DNA from: Granulicella sp.
GTDB lineage: Bacteria > Acidobacteriota > Terriglobia > Terriglobales > Acidobacteriaceae
Length of the DNA: 51,227 bases
Direction: 5' to 3'
Assembly (NCBI GenBank): GCA_025357875.1
Contig: JANYLK010000166.1
Coordinates: 1 to 51,227 of the forward strand
The translations under genes were made by a program, and so were the position numbers. The notes under the pieces were generated by a model. It saw only the letters and a program-made list of their open reading frames with translations, did no database searches and had not been told where the DNA came from. Shown here piece by piece: positions 9,509 to 18,392 of the stretch (position 1 is the first letter of the stretch; the number at the start of each line of letters is the position of its first letter).

Positions 9509-10720
9509 TCAGATTGGGTCGATTTGAGCAAGCGAAGCACGTAACACGCGGATAGGCTCACGCAACAAAACGCAGATGCAACCTCCGATGAATCCGAAAA
9601 TCAGACCGCCGAGCATGATGTATAGCCGCTTCGGCCCAGACTTGGTATCCGGATAAGACGCAGGATCAAGCACCTGCAACACGGGAGCATCACGAGCCTC
9701 GTCCAGCCGTGCGGACTCATACTGCCGGGAGAGCATGTCAAACAGCGCCTCGTGGTATTTGATTTCCCGCTCCTTGCGAACATATTCCAGTTGCAACTCG
9801 GGAACCTTGGAAGTTGGAATGGCCGCCATCGAGCCTCTACCGCTCCCGTTCTGCAGACGGCTCAGTTGCCCTTGCAAATCCCCAATTTCGCTGCGTAGAC
9901 GGATGACCTCTGGATTCTGTTCGGTGGCCGAGTCACGCAGCGCCGCAAGCTGAACCTGCCGCAATGCAATCTGGGCCTGTGTCTGCGCAACCGTCTCGAT
10001 TTGCACCGCCGTCTGCCCTGACGGTGCGATTAAACCGGACTGCTCTTCGGTCCGCTTCAACTCAACTTCGGCATCTTCCAGATCGTCCTTTTCCTTCGCC
10101 AATTGCTGCCCAAAAAACAGACGCCGCTGCGAGGACTGGCTCAGAGCCAACCTCCCGTTCGTCTCCCGCAATGCATCCATATAAGCGTTTGCGAGTTGCT
10201 GCGCCAGCTCACGGCTCTTCGCCGTCACGCCCACAGTGACGATGGAAGACTTCAAGTCCACGACTACATCCGTGCTGGAGCCAAGCACTGCCTCAGCCTG
10301 GCTCTCCTTCTTGACCCTGTAGACGCTCATCAGGTCGAACCGCTTGATGAGTTCGCTCGCAATCGACCGGCTCCTCAGAATCCCCGCGTACAGATCGCCA
10401 GGGTTCTTCGCGCCGCCCAGAAGGTCTCCAGCCCCAAACACCGCAAGCTGTCCCGCAAGCACCGAAGCTGCCGCGCTGCCGCTATTGAGACTCGGCGGAA
10501 CAAATGAAACGGTGGACGTGTAGCGCAAAGGAAGAACGAAGGCTACCACTGTGGCGACCAAAAAACATCCACTCATTGCCATGAAAATAAGCGGCTTCCC
10601 TCGTCGAACAGTGTGGATCAAAGCAATCAGATCGATGCTGTCCTCTTCCTCCTCGACAACCGATGATGCATCAGCACAGGGGTCTCTAGTCGCTCTTTCA
10701 TCGATTCCGATATCAGCCAT
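9509..10720 (-). CDS. Wzz-type polysaccharide chain-length / co-polymerase protein
   Basis: An inner-membrane polysaccharide co-polymerase of 403 residues that would set chain length with Wzy and connect to the export channel. There is a transmembrane segment near residues 45-67 (PLIFMAMSGCFLVATVVAFV), a Wzz domain starting YTSTVSFVPPS, long coiled-coil helices at about 195-330 (FFGQQLAKEKDDLEDAEVEL and following), and a second transmembrane segment near the C terminus (YIMLGGLIFGFIGGCICVLL). There is no cytoplasmic Walker-motif kinase domain. The ATG at 10720 is chosen because AAGGA lies 4 nt upstream; an in-frame TTG at 10732 overlaps that site. An acidic stretch (EEEEDS) precedes the first membrane segment. 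Confidence 0.88.
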   Translation of the reverse strand: MADIGIDERATRDPCADASSVVEEEEDSIDLIALIHTVRRGKPLIFMAMSGCFLVATVVAFVLPLRYTSTVSFVPPSLNSGSAAASVLAGQLAVFGAGDLLGGAKNPGDLYAGILRSRSIASELIKRFDLMSVYRVKKESQAEAVLGSSTDVVVDLKSSIVTVGVTAKSRELAQQLANAYMDALRETNGRLALSQSSQRRLFFGQQLAKEKDDLEDAEVELKRTEEQSGLIAPSGQTAVQIETVAQTQAQIALRQVQLAALRDSATEQNPEVIRLRSEIGDLQGQLSRLQNGSGRGSMAAIPTSKVPELQLEYVRKEREIKYHEALFDMLSRQYESARLDEARDAPVLQVLDPASYPDTKSGPKRLYIMLGGLIFGFIGGCICVLLREPIRVLRASLAQIDPI

Positions 10721-10777
10721 TTTTTCCTTCAATTTCCGCAGTCATCGATTTACTTAGGGCGGCCCTGTACTTGCTAC

Positions 10778-11587
10778 CTATTTCTGGACAGCTTCACTCT
10801 TAGGCAATGCAACTACGTTTTGAAAAGCAAACAGCTCACAGCGCAGTGGGCAGTAGGGATCTAGAGGCATCAAGCCAGTGCGAAGCATTCGATAGAAATT
10901 GTAATTGGGCAGCAAGTCACAGAAATCTTTGAGAAACACCCGACTGACGACATTCATTTCGTTGAACTCGAATTGAATCGCCCTAACACGGTTCTCACGT
11001 AACAAATTTGCTGCACCCTTAAGAACCTCAAGCTCATGCCCCTCTGCATCAATCTTCAACAAATGAATGAGCGAAATGCTATGGCTGGTCGCAAACGTGT
11101 CTAATTGAACGATATTTACAACATGTTGGTCCGACTTGCCCTCGTGGATTTCCTCAATGACCCCAGCATGCAGTGATGCATGCTCTGTTCCTTCAGATCC
11201 TGCATAGTCGTAAAGGACGAGTTGGCCGGTTACGCTTCCACAAGCAGCGTTGATCGAGGTCATGTTCTTAATACCGGATGCTTGCACAAGCAACCGCTTA
11301 AAAGTTTCAGGATGAGGTTCAAAGGCAAACACGTGAGCATCCCTATTCGCTGCCCAAATGTCCTTAGAGTATGCGCCCTCGTTTGCGCCCACATCAACGA
11401 CCGTAGGTTTTTGAAACGACGATAGGTATAGGTTCAAGAAGTGACGTTCGCCGCTTACGATATCGTTCTTATAATTTAAGACACCCAGTCCCCGTAGAGA
11501 TGCGTCGAATAGCCAACGGTTCAGTTTACAAAAATGCGTTCGCGAGAATAGAAACGCGTAAATGTCAAGCAGGGTTAACCTGATCAA
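10778..11587 (-). CDS. FkbM family methyltransferase
   Basis: A SAM-dependent methyltransferase of 269 residues, probably O-methylating a sugar of the repeat unit. The SAM-binding motif VDVGANEGAYS is at about residues 64-74, an acidic loop AFEPHPETF near 88-96, and the FkbM hallmark LLKIDAEGHELEVLKG at 176-190. The best visible start is a TTG at 11587; a purine-rich GGGGGAAAAAG lies rather far upstream, so the exact start is uncertain. It is 57 bp upstream of the Wzz-like gene on the same strand and downstream of the flippase gene, as expected for a polysaccharide operon. The acceptor is unknown. Confidence 0.85.
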   Translation of the reverse strand: MIRLTLLDIYAFLFSRTHFCKLNRWLFDASLRGLGVLNYKNDIVSGERHFLNLYLSSFQKPTVVDVGANEGAYSKDIWAANRDAHVFAFEPHPETFKRLLVQASGIKNMTSINAACGSVTGQLVLYDYAGSEGTEHASLHAGVIEEIHEGKSDQHVVNIVQLDTFATSHSISLIHLLKIDAEGHELEVLKGAANLLRENRVRAIQFEFNEMNVVSRVFLKDFCDLLPNYNFYRMLRTGLMPLDPYCPLRCELFAFQNVVALPKSEAVQK

Positions 11588-11695
11588 TGTGAACTTTTTC
11601 CCCCATCAGCCGCCTAAGTATCATTAGGCTTCAACGCAGCCAACTTGAGTCTAAGCTTAAGGCAAGAAACTGTCGCCTGACTTAGCAAAAGAAGT

Positions 11696-13006
11696 TTATG
11701 ACTGCGGAGCCCAGAATCGACAGGGGATGAAGGATTTTAGCTGCATATAGAAGATCGGCCTCGTCCGTGGGCTGAACGCATTAGCTAGAATTCCAGCGCA
11801 TGCATATGAGAAGACCGTTGCAATTGCTGCTCCCATAGCTGAATAACGCGGAATCAAATACAGGTTCATCGCGATATTAATAATCGCACCCGCTAAGGTG
11901 CGGTAAAGCGATAAGGTCAGTAGATTCCTGGAAAGGTCCCAAGGCGACTGCGCGACCCCGAGAAAAACGAAGACCGACGCCCATACATGGACCGCGAGCA
12001 CTGGCGCAGCACCGCTATATCCACTTGAATAAAGTATGCGGATGATCGCGTGAGAGGCGAGCGCTACAAATGAGCCAATGACGCAAGCTGTCATAGTCAT
12101 CAGCGAGAACAGCTTGCTAAGCCGGCTGTAAAAGAGCTTAGGATCGTCCTTTACTCGCATAATAGCGGGGGATACGGAAGACACGATCGCCATCGGAATA
12201 AAGTACCAAACTTCCGAAACTCGTGTCGCCGCCGAATACAGCCCAACCGCCAGGTCCCCCTGCATCACCTTGAGCATCACCGTATCCAGGCGCATGTAGA
12301 TTATGATGGCCATGCCGGAAAACAGTAGCGGCCAGCTTTGCCTCAACAATAACACCGCCCTCTTCCTGGTACTACGCCAGAGAGACATCCTGCCGCGCGA
12401 GAGGCGGTAGCCAAGCAACAGCCCAACTGCCCCCAGCGCTATTTCCCCTGTGCCAGCAGCCGCGAATGTCCATATTGGAGCCTTAGCATGGATGAGTGAC
12501 ACCCGGACGACAGCAAATACCAAGAAGGCTGAATTCTTCGCCCAGACAGTTATTTTGGAACGCACCTGCGATTGAAAGAATGAATCGATGGTGTCGAAAG
12601 CTTGAAAGATAAGGGTCAACGAAAGAATGGAAACCAGCAGCAGTGCCTGCTTGTCGTGGCCTTGAATTAGCCGAAGTGTCACAATCGACAGGCCAACCGC
12701 CAGCAAGCCGCCGCCGCTCCGAAGGGCAAAGGTTGTGCCAAGAATCTCGTGCGCATCGCCAGGAGTGTGCAACACTTCCCGCACCACAATCCCTTCCAGG
12801 CCGAGTGTAGTAATCGTCCCGAACAACGCGATGAACGAAAGCGCAAAGTTCAAACTGCCGAACTGAACAGGCCCAAGGTACCGAGCGACCCACACACCAA
12901 CAAATAGGCCCATCCCCATGCGAACCACGCGGTCAACCATCAACCAACCCAAGTTCCCCATGATCTTGCGCAGCCCAGGGCCAACCTTATTCAACTCATT
13001 GGTCAT
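11696..13006 (-). CDS. Wzx-type oligosaccharide flippase
   Basis: A polytopic membrane protein of the MOP flippase superfamily that would turn lipid-linked repeat units across the inner membrane. The N terminus shows ARYLGPVQFGSLNFALSFI, the signature of the polysaccharide-synthesis flippase family, and about twelve hydrophobic helices follow across 436 residues. The ATG at 13006 is taken as the start; the open frame extends nine codons further to a TTG at 13033, and neither has a strong Shine-Dalgarno site. It sits at the head of the leftward flippase-FkbM-Wzz group and is divergent from the glycosyltransferase at 13355. Confidence 0.87.
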   Translation of the reverse strand: MTNELNKVGPGLRKIMGNLGWLMVDRVVRMGMGLFVGVWVARYLGPVQFGSLNFALSFIALFGTITTLGLEGIVVREVLHTPGDAHEILGTTFALRSGGGLLAVGLSIVTLRLIQGHDKQALLLVSILSLTLIFQAFDTIDSFFQSQVRSKITVWAKNSAFLVFAVVRVSLIHAKAPIWTFAAAGTGEIALGAVGLLLGYRLSRGRMSLWRSTRKRAVLLLRQSWPLLFSGMAIIIYMRLDTVMLKVMQGDLAVGLYSAATRVSEVWYFIPMAIVSSVSPAIMRVKDDPKLFYSRLSKLFSLMTMTACVIGSFVALASHAIIRILYSSGYSGAAPVLAVHVWASVFVFLGVAQSPWDLSRNLLTLSLYRTLAGAIINIAMNLYLIPRYSAMGAAIATVFSYACAGILANAFSPRTRPIFYMQLKSFIPCRFWAPQS

Positions 13007-13354
13007 GCGAACGCCAAGAACTAGCCTCGTCAAAGTCTGTTTCCTTCGATTGGGTTGGGGGGGTCTTATAGAAGCGACTGTTGACCTTCACAATTTGCGC
13101 ACAATTTCACCGCTCCAGCATGCGACTCCCCGTCCTGGGTAGGATTTCGGACGTCGTGCCGCCAGCGCCTATCGCAATCCGTATACTACAACAAGCTGCA
13201 CAACAACCCAGTAATCCCGTTTCGGTAGTTGCCAAAGTTCCATACAATCCTACCTCGTATCTGATTACATCGGCTGGCCTGGAACTTCCCCACATAGTTT
13301 AGAGGCGGCAAGCCATAATTTCTGCGGCCCAGCAGTTCAGACAGGTCAACGTAT
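13007..13354. other. Divergent intergenic region between flippase and glycosyltransferase genes
   Basis: This 348-bp interval separates two divergently transcribed genes and must hold their promoters, but I see no convincing -35/-10 pair, operator or RNA. A run of seven G occurs near 13061-13067. Open frames here are short and overlapping and look like chance. Confidence 0.4.
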
Positions 13355-14290
13355 ATGGATTCAAAGACATTTGAAACACCGATAGCACTGTTCGTCTTCA
13401 ACCGGCCCGATACAACCCGCAGAGTATTTGACACCGTCGCCAGAATAGGACCCGCACAATTGCTGCTTATCGCAGACGGACCAAGGCTCGCAAAACCAGG
13501 CGAGGCCGAAATTTGCCGACAAGTGCGTGACATCGCAGGCCGCGTGGACTGGCCTTGTGAAGTCTTCACAAATTTCGCCGACAACAATCTCGGGTGTCAG
13601 GAGCGGATGATTAGCGGCCTGAACTGGGTATTCTCGCTGGTCGAGGAAGCGATTATTCTAGAAGACGATTGCCTGCCGGACCCATCCTTCTTCCCTTTCT
13701 GTAGGGAATTGCTTGAGCGGTACCGAGGGGATGACCGAATTGCTTACATTTCCGGCTGTAACTTGGTCGGCGAATATCTCAACACAAACTCGAGCTATTT
13801 CTTTTCACAGATTGGTGGTGTCTGGGGATGGGCGACGTGGAAATCCGAGTGGACACGATATGACCGTCATCTCAAGGATTGGCCGGAAATCAAGAGGGAA
13901 GAGTTGCTCTCCGAGGTTTTCGACAATTCAAAAGCTGTTGATTATTGGACGAGTATCTTCGATGCAATGCACGAAAATAGAGGTCCGAACACATGGGACT
14001 ATCAATGGCTTTTTACATGCCTAAAGAACAACTCGCTCGCTGCTGTTTCCAGCGTCAATCTGATCGCTAACATTGGTTTCGGGCATGGGGCAACGCATAC
14101 AGTACAGGAAGACGCCCGATTCATGCTGCCTGCGACGCAGATAGGCTTTCCGCTCCAGCACCCAGCTAGTTTTATCCCTCTTCGGAGCATGGATCATCGT
14201 CGCATGCAGAAAATGCTGTCGACACCACTCCTTCATCGTCTATCGACAAAAGGTCGCCAAATTGCCGCTCGCCTCTTTGGCCACACCTAA
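13355..14290 (+). CDS. Glycosyltransferase family 2-like protein
   Basis: A 311-residue predicted cytoplasmic glycosyltransferase with a GT-A-like fold. It begins with PIALFVFNRPDTTRRVFDTV, which resembles the N-terminal strand-helix of a bacterial group often labelled hemolytic protein HlpA-like or GT2. The acidic motif ILEDDCLPDPSFF (Glu103, Asp104, Asp105) is the probable metal/nucleotide-sugar site, followed by IAYISGCNL and GGVWGWATWKSEW. There is no membrane segment. It stands alone on the plus strand between the flippase and a convergent methyltransferase gene, so it is probably transcribed separately. Donor and acceptor sugars cannot be deduced. Confidence 0.78.
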   Translation: MDSKTFETPIALFVFNRPDTTRRVFDTVARIGPAQLLLIADGPRLAKPGEAEICRQVRDIAGRVDWPCEVFTNFADNNLGCQERMISGLNWVFSLVEEAIILEDDCLPDPSFFPFCRELLERYRGDDRIAYISGCNLVGEYLNTNSSYFFSQIGGVWGWATWKSEWTRYDRHLKDWPEIKREELLSEVFDNSKAVDYWTSIFDAMHENRGPNTWDYQWLFTCLKNNSLAAVSSVNLIANIGFGHGATHTVQEDARFMLPATQIGFPLQHPASFIPLRSMDHRRMQKMLSTPLLHRLSTKGRQIAARLFGHT

Positions 14291-14322
14291 TCCTGCTAAT
14301 ACGCCGCGTTTAGACAAAATAT

Positions 14323-15120
14323 TTATCCAACCATTTGCCTAAAATCAGCCTCGACCAGACTTAGGCGCCGATACATCTGGTTTGCGAGTTTCGCCACTCT
14401 AACGGTAGTGGCTAACCGATACAGTAGATTGCTCTTCGGTGCTTTGGTAAAGAGATGGTAGGGGCCAACTGACAATAGGCTTCGCCCGAATCGGAGAGCG
14501 AGAAGACGTAGCGATTCGACCGTGTAGAAAGCAATATGCTGACCGGTCGTCGGCACATAGTACCACCAATCACAAAGTCCAGGCGCTGGTTGCGGTAAAA
14601 GACAAGTCGAAACCAGCACATTCTCCGATAACGCCATCAACTTCCCCAGTTCGGCGACCGGGTCAATTAAGTGCTCAAGCACTTCGAATGCTGTAAGGAA
14701 GTCATAGGTCAAGCCGTCTTTGCACTCGAATCCGCGAGCATAGTCATTCGTCGCATGAAGATCGGACCAAAAAAAGTTGAAACCCCTGTCCCTCATTAGT
14801 CGAACAAATACTCCGTGCCCCGCACCAAAATCAATCGCGCTTAACATCTTCGGAAAAAGAAAATTAATTATCGCCGTGGTGACGTCACGGTTCATCAGAT
14901 TGCGCTGCATAATTCCCACATCCTGCGTGGCAATGGCGGAGGAATAGGCCTCCTTTAGCCAATACGGTGATTCAGTCTGCATGAAGCCGCATGTCTCGCA
15001 ACGAAAATACTGTACCCGATACTTTCTTAGCACGTCGGCCTCTCCGAAAAAGACCGAAGACCCATCGCAGACCTTACAAAGCACGGGCGAATAATTCAAA
15101 CTTGCTACCGTCCCTTCCAT
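14323..15120 (-). CDS. Class I SAM-dependent methyltransferase with N-terminal zinc-ribbon-like cysteines
   Basis: A 265-residue protein combining four N-terminal cysteines (Cys15, Cys18, Cys41, Cys44), as in sugar C-methyltransferase-like proteins with a zinc-binding start, with a methyltransferase domain carrying AIDFGAGHGVFVRLM at residues 95-109. LTYDFLTAFEVLEHLIDP matches the methyltransferase type 11/23 post-motif. The start ATG overlaps the stop of the upstream dehydratase gene by one base (TAATG), so the two are translationally coupled. This pairing suggests that it modifies a GDP- or dTDP-deoxysugar or its glycoside, but the substrate is inferred only from context. Confidence 0.8.
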   Translation of the reverse strand: MEGTVASLNYSPVLCKVCDGSSVFFGEADVLRKYRVQYFRCETCGFMQTESPYWLKEAYSSAIATQDVGIMQRNLMNRDVTTAIINFLFPKMLSAIDFGAGHGVFVRLMRDRGFNFFWSDLHATNDYARGFECKDGLTYDFLTAFEVLEHLIDPVAELGKLMALSENVLVSTCLLPQPAPGLCDWWYYVPTTGQHIAFYTVESLRLLALRFGRSLLSVGPYHLFTKAPKSNLLYRLATTVRVAKLANQMYRRLSLVEADFRQMVG

Positions 15121-16100
15121 TAAGCTGTGCCCTCCCTACGAATGCTGTCAATCTCAGTTTCAAGCATGATGCTGACAACCTGCTTCATCCCGCTCTTAGC
15201 CTTCCACCCCAGACATTCGGCTGCTTTCGATGGATCGACTTTGTTGCGTAGGATATCCGTCGGGCGCATCAGATGCGCATCGATCGTGACATGGTCGTGC
15301 CAATCCTTGCCCGCCAACTCAAAAGCCGTTTCCATGAATTCCTGCAATGTATGACTACTTCCGGTCGCGATAATGCAGTCGGCTGGAGCATCCTGTTCCA
15401 GCATTATCGCGATCGCTTCAACATATTCCGGCGCCCATCCCCAATCCCTCTCGATGCTGAGATTGCCAAGCGATAGGCGCACATCGTTGCCCAAAGCCAA
15501 CATCGCTACGGCGTGCACGATTTTTCGAGTGACAAACCGCCTCGGTCGCAAAGGAGAATCATGGTTAGAAAGGATCCCAGTACATGCAAACATTCCATAC
15601 GCTTGACGGTAGTTGGCCACTGTCCAGAATGCTGAGGCTTTTGCTACGGCGTATGGGCTGCAAGGCCTGAACGGCGATTTTTCATTGGCGACAGCATCCC
15701 CAGTATCGCCAAAGCACTCCGTCGAGCCCGCGTTGTAGACACGAATGTCGAAGTCGGAGAGTCGAATCGCTTCAAGCAGGCTGAGTGTACCCAGAGCGAT
15801 ACTTTCTATGGTTTCAACCGGTTGTTCGAAAGACAGTCCAACCGAGCTTTGCCCAGCAAGGCTAAAAATTTCGTCTGGCCGGATTCGTCGTAACAAACCC
15901 AGAACGCTTCCCACATCCCGGAGATTGAGTGACACAAGCCTTACCGACTCATAAATTCCCAGGCTGCGGAGGTTGGCGAAAGTAGCCAATTCCGCATCCC
16001 GCGAACTTCCCCAAACTTCATAACCCTTATTCAGCAACAGCTTTGCAAGATACGTGCCGTCCTGTCCTGAAATACCGCAAATCAGCGCCCTTCTACCCAT
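15120..16100 (-). CDS. gmd: GDP-mannose 4,6-dehydratase-like NAD-dependent epimerase/dehydratase
   Basis: An extended short-chain dehydrogenase of 326 residues closest in motifs to GDP-mannose 4,6-dehydratase, which makes GDP-4-keto-6-deoxymannose. It has GISGQDGTYLAKLLL at residues 9-23, STECFGD with Ser126-Thr127-Glu128, and Tyr150-x3-Lys154 in SPYAVAK. The later SNHDSPLRP-RFVTRKI segment corresponds to NHESPRRGxxFVTRKI in Gmd, with the GET part changed. It is shorter than typical Gmd (about 345-370). No GDP-fucose synthase or GDP-rhamnose reductase is in the window, so the final sugar is open. An AGGGA site lies 8 nt before the ATG. It is followed by the coupled methyltransferase. Confidence 0.8.
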   Translation of the reverse strand: MGRRALICGISGQDGTYLAKLLLNKGYEVWGSSRDAELATFANLRSLGIYESVRLVSLNLRDVGSVLGLLRRIRPDEIFSLAGQSSVGLSFEQPVETIESIALGTLSLLEAIRLSDFDIRVYNAGSTECFGDTGDAVANEKSPFRPCSPYAVAKASAFWTVANYRQAYGMFACTGILSNHDSPLRPRRFVTRKIVHAVAMLALGNDVRLSLGNLSIERDWGWAPEYVEAIAIMLEQDAPADCIIATGSSHTLQEFMETAFELAGKDWHDHVTIDAHLMRPTDILRNKVDPSKAAECLGWKAKSGMKQVVSIMLETEIDSIRREGTA

Positions 16101-16114
16101 TATGTCATTCCCTG

Positions 16115-17356
16115 TCAGATTGCGACCGATTCTAAACTTGAGTGGTCTCGCTGCCGTGACACTCCGGCAGTTCTTTCGTAAAGCGCCTGAAAATTGGCGG
16201 CCGTTTTACTCATTGAACGTTGCGAGAGTGCGTGAGTCCCTCTGTTTATCAGGCCCTCTCTCACCTCCGGCGTTTCGAGAAACTTTCTCATCAGCGTTGC
16301 AAGTTCCGCCGGCGAATCTGGGTCGAAGTACAGCGCAGCATCCCCCGCTACTTCAGGCAGCGTAGTTGCATTCGAGCAAATCACAGGAAGCCGCGCTTGG
16401 AAGGCTTCAAGGATTGGCAAACCAAAACCTTCAAACTTGCTCGGGAATACCATCGCGGTTGCGGCACTGAAAACGGCCTGCAGTTCCTCGGGTTTCAGAA
16501 ATCCAAGGAAATGCAACTGTTCAACCACCTCAAGCTCTTGCGCCAGTTCGTCGAGCGCTGCGCGATGTTGCATCGACGAACCTGTAAAGTAGACATGCGG
16601 AGCGATCCCCCATTCGCTCTTGAGAATATGGAGAGCCCGAAAGATGGCTTCGTGATTCTTGTGGGGCCAAGTGGCAGCCGGATAGAAAAAAAACTTGCTC
16701 GGAAGACCATATTTTTCTATCGTCCCGCGCGTTGTCTCTTGCGATGGTGCCTTATAAGCATCGAACACCGATCCCCACGGGATCACAACCACTTTGTCCG
16801 CCGGCAGCCCATAGCGTTGAATGACATCGCGCCTGGTCCATTCTGCCTGGACACAAACACAGGACGCCTGCTCACAGAAAGCACGATAATATCTCTCGCG
16901 CAGATCAAACACAGCATTGGAGAAGAATTGTGGATAGTGCAGATGCTGCAAGTCCCAAGGTTGATAGATCGAGGGCAATTTCGTCAAATAGCCGATCTGC
17001 GTCGGAAAGTGAACGACATCGAACATTTGAGATTCGACGTAGCCGTCAGAGACCGGTACGTGCGCCACTCCGCCACGCAACTTCTGCCACACGAACCTGA
17101 GCGGCGCGATCCAACGAAGTGTAGCTTTCACATTGGACAATTTTGACGCCGGGATTCCCACCATTTCGCACGGGCCATAAACATAAGGCGCAAGCCAGCC
17201 CTGCATCTCTTCATGGACGACGAAAGTGTACTGCTGGTCATCAACCTTAGAATCAGAGAGAGCTTTGGCCAGAGCGATCACTGCCGTACCCGTACCCTCT
17301 CGAGAACTTTCGATCCGGCAATCAACTGCAATCCGAAGTTTGCGATCTCTCAGCAT
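16115..17356 (-). CDS. Glycosyltransferase family 4
   Basis: A GT-B fold retaining glycosyltransferase of 413 residues. The N-terminal domain begins RKLRIAVDCRIESSREGTGT. The C-terminal donor domain shows FFYPAATWPHKNHEAIFRAL and the GT4 signature VFPSKFEGFGLPILEAFQA with the E-x7-E type arrangement, then SNATTLPEVAGDAALYFDP. There is no membrane helix, so it is likely a cytoplasmic or peripheral enzyme adding one sugar of the repeat unit. GGAGGG precedes the ATG by about 9 nt. It lies 14 bp upstream of the dehydratase gene, forming a glycosyltransferase-dehydratase-methyltransferase operon. Confidence 0.88.
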   Translation of the reverse strand: MLRDRKLRIAVDCRIESSREGTGTAVIALAKALSDSKVDDQQYTFVVHEEMQGWLAPYVYGPCEMVGIPASKLSNVKATLRWIAPLRFVWQKLRGGVAHVPVSDGYVESQMFDVVHFPTQIGYLTKLPSIYQPWDLQHLHYPQFFSNAVFDLRERYYRAFCEQASCVCVQAEWTRRDVIQRYGLPADKVVVIPWGSVFDAYKAPSQETTRGTIEKYGLPSKFFFYPAATWPHKNHEAIFRALHILKSEWGIAPHVYFTGSSMQHRAALDELAQELEVVEQLHFLGFLKPEELQAVFSAATAMVFPSKFEGFGLPILEAFQARLPVICSNATTLPEVAGDAALYFDPDSPAELATLMRKFLETPEVREGLINRGTHALSQRSMSKTAANFQALYERTAGVSRQRDHSSLESVAI

Positions 17357-17430
17357 GCGACTGGTCCCTCCGAGCTTACATTATGATGTCATGGCTGAAA
17401 CTTCCCCGTGTGGATACAATAGATAATATT

Positions 17431-17449
17431 CATCGCTGTGTCAGCGATG
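17431..17449. repeat. Perfect 8-bp inverted repeat upstream of acetyltransferase
   Basis: CATCGCTG (17431-17438) and CAGCGATG (17442-17449) form a perfect inverted repeat with a 3-nt spacer. It lies in the 148-bp divergent gap between a glycosyltransferase and the hexapeptide acetyltransferase, just after an AT-rich TACAATAGATAATATT stretch (from about 17415) that could hold a -10 box. It may be an operator or a transcript hairpin. Confidence 0.45.
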
Positions 17450-17504
17450 TTCTCAATCTGGGAGGATCAGCTCCGGAGAGGCTTCCTAATTCATTCAAAC
17501 GTGA

Positions 17505-18101
17505 ATGTCGGTGCCGAAGATGCTATCGAGGGGCATTAGAGGAATGATCAAATGGTTACTACAACTGTCAAAATCGTTAATAATTTCAGCCTCGTTCTTA
17601 CTCGTTCGTTTCGCTTCGATAATACCTTCGAACCATCTCAGAAAATTGGCGCTGAGATGCATGGGTGCAAAACTTGGAAAAAACGTCGTGCTCTACTCGG
17701 GGTTTGAAGTGAGATGCCCGTGGAATCTCATCATCGGAGACGGGACCACTGTCGGTCATAAATGTATTCTGGATTGCAGAGGCGGAATTACCATTGGAAG
17801 CAATGTAAATTTTTCTTCGGAGGCGGCGGTATGGACTGCCCAGCACGATCCGCAATCACAAACTTTCGCGATAAAAGTCGCCGCTGTAATCATCGAGGAC
17901 CGTGCCTGGCTTAGTTTCCGCTCAACTGTCCTTCCAGGCATCACAATTCACGAGGGTGCTGTACTTGCCGCCCACGCCGTAGCAACCAAAGACATCCCGC
18001 CGTTTGTGGTGGCGGGTGGTGTCCCCGCAAAAATAATCGGACCCCGAAACGAAAATCTCTCTTATAACCTCGCAGACTCCGGCTATCTGCACCTCATCTG
18101 A
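17505..18101 (+). CDS. Hexapeptide-repeat acyltransferase (WcaF/LbetaH family)
   Basis: A 198-residue left-handed beta-helix acyltransferase, probably O-acetylating a sugar. The hexapeptide repeats run from about 65 to 185 (IIGDGTTVGHKCIL, ITIGSNVNFS, VLPGITIHEGAVLAAHAV) and end with the class signature DIPPFVVAGGVPAKIIG. His114 in TAQHDPQ is the likely catalytic base. The first 45 residues are basic and hydrophobic (LIISASFLLVRFASII), suggesting membrane association, as in colanic-acid WcaF-type enzymes. WLSFRSTVLPG departs from the more usual WIGxxxTILPG. It begins the AT-richer rightward block of 17.5-21.8 kb. Confidence 0.82.
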   Translation: MSVPKMLSRGIRGMIKWLLQLSKSLIISASFLLVRFASIIPSNHLRKLALRCMGAKLGKNVVLYSGFEVRCPWNLIIGDGTTVGHKCILDCRGGITIGSNVNFSSEAAVWTAQHDPQSQTFAIKVAAVIIEDRAWLSFRSTVLPGITIHEGAVLAAHAVATKDIPPFVVAGGVPAKIIGPRNENLSYNLADSGYLHLI

Positions 18102-18262
18102 CCTCATCCCACACAGCAGAGTACTCCAAGTCACGGAGCACAGAACCCGTCTCAGCGTCGGGAGGCGAAAATTCCTCCTTGGAATCGACCATCCAAGACC
18201 GAGAATTGTGCGGATCCACAACTCCTAACAGGGTCCCGTTGGCAGCAGCAATTCCAGAACAC
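18094..18262 (-). pseudogene. Possible gene remnant on the minus strand
   Basis: One minus-strand frame reads about 55 codons with protein-like composition (GIAAANGTLLGVVDPHNS, then SKEEFSPPDAETGSVLRD and LEYSAVWDEV) and stops at 18096-18094 inside the last codons of the acetyltransferase gene. Just upstream a +1/-1 neighbouring frame continues it (QYADQIPLDG), as if a frameshift occurred. I do not recognise the family. It could also be chance. Confidence 0.3.
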
Positions 18263-18392
18263 AGGTCCCCATACCATCAAGAGGAATCTGATCTGCATAC
18301 TGCGGTAAAATAACTGAGGCGTAAGACAATCGCACCTACCAGACTCGCAGGGGAGCGTTGCTACGTCAATCATTCGTCGCCTAGGAGTGGCA

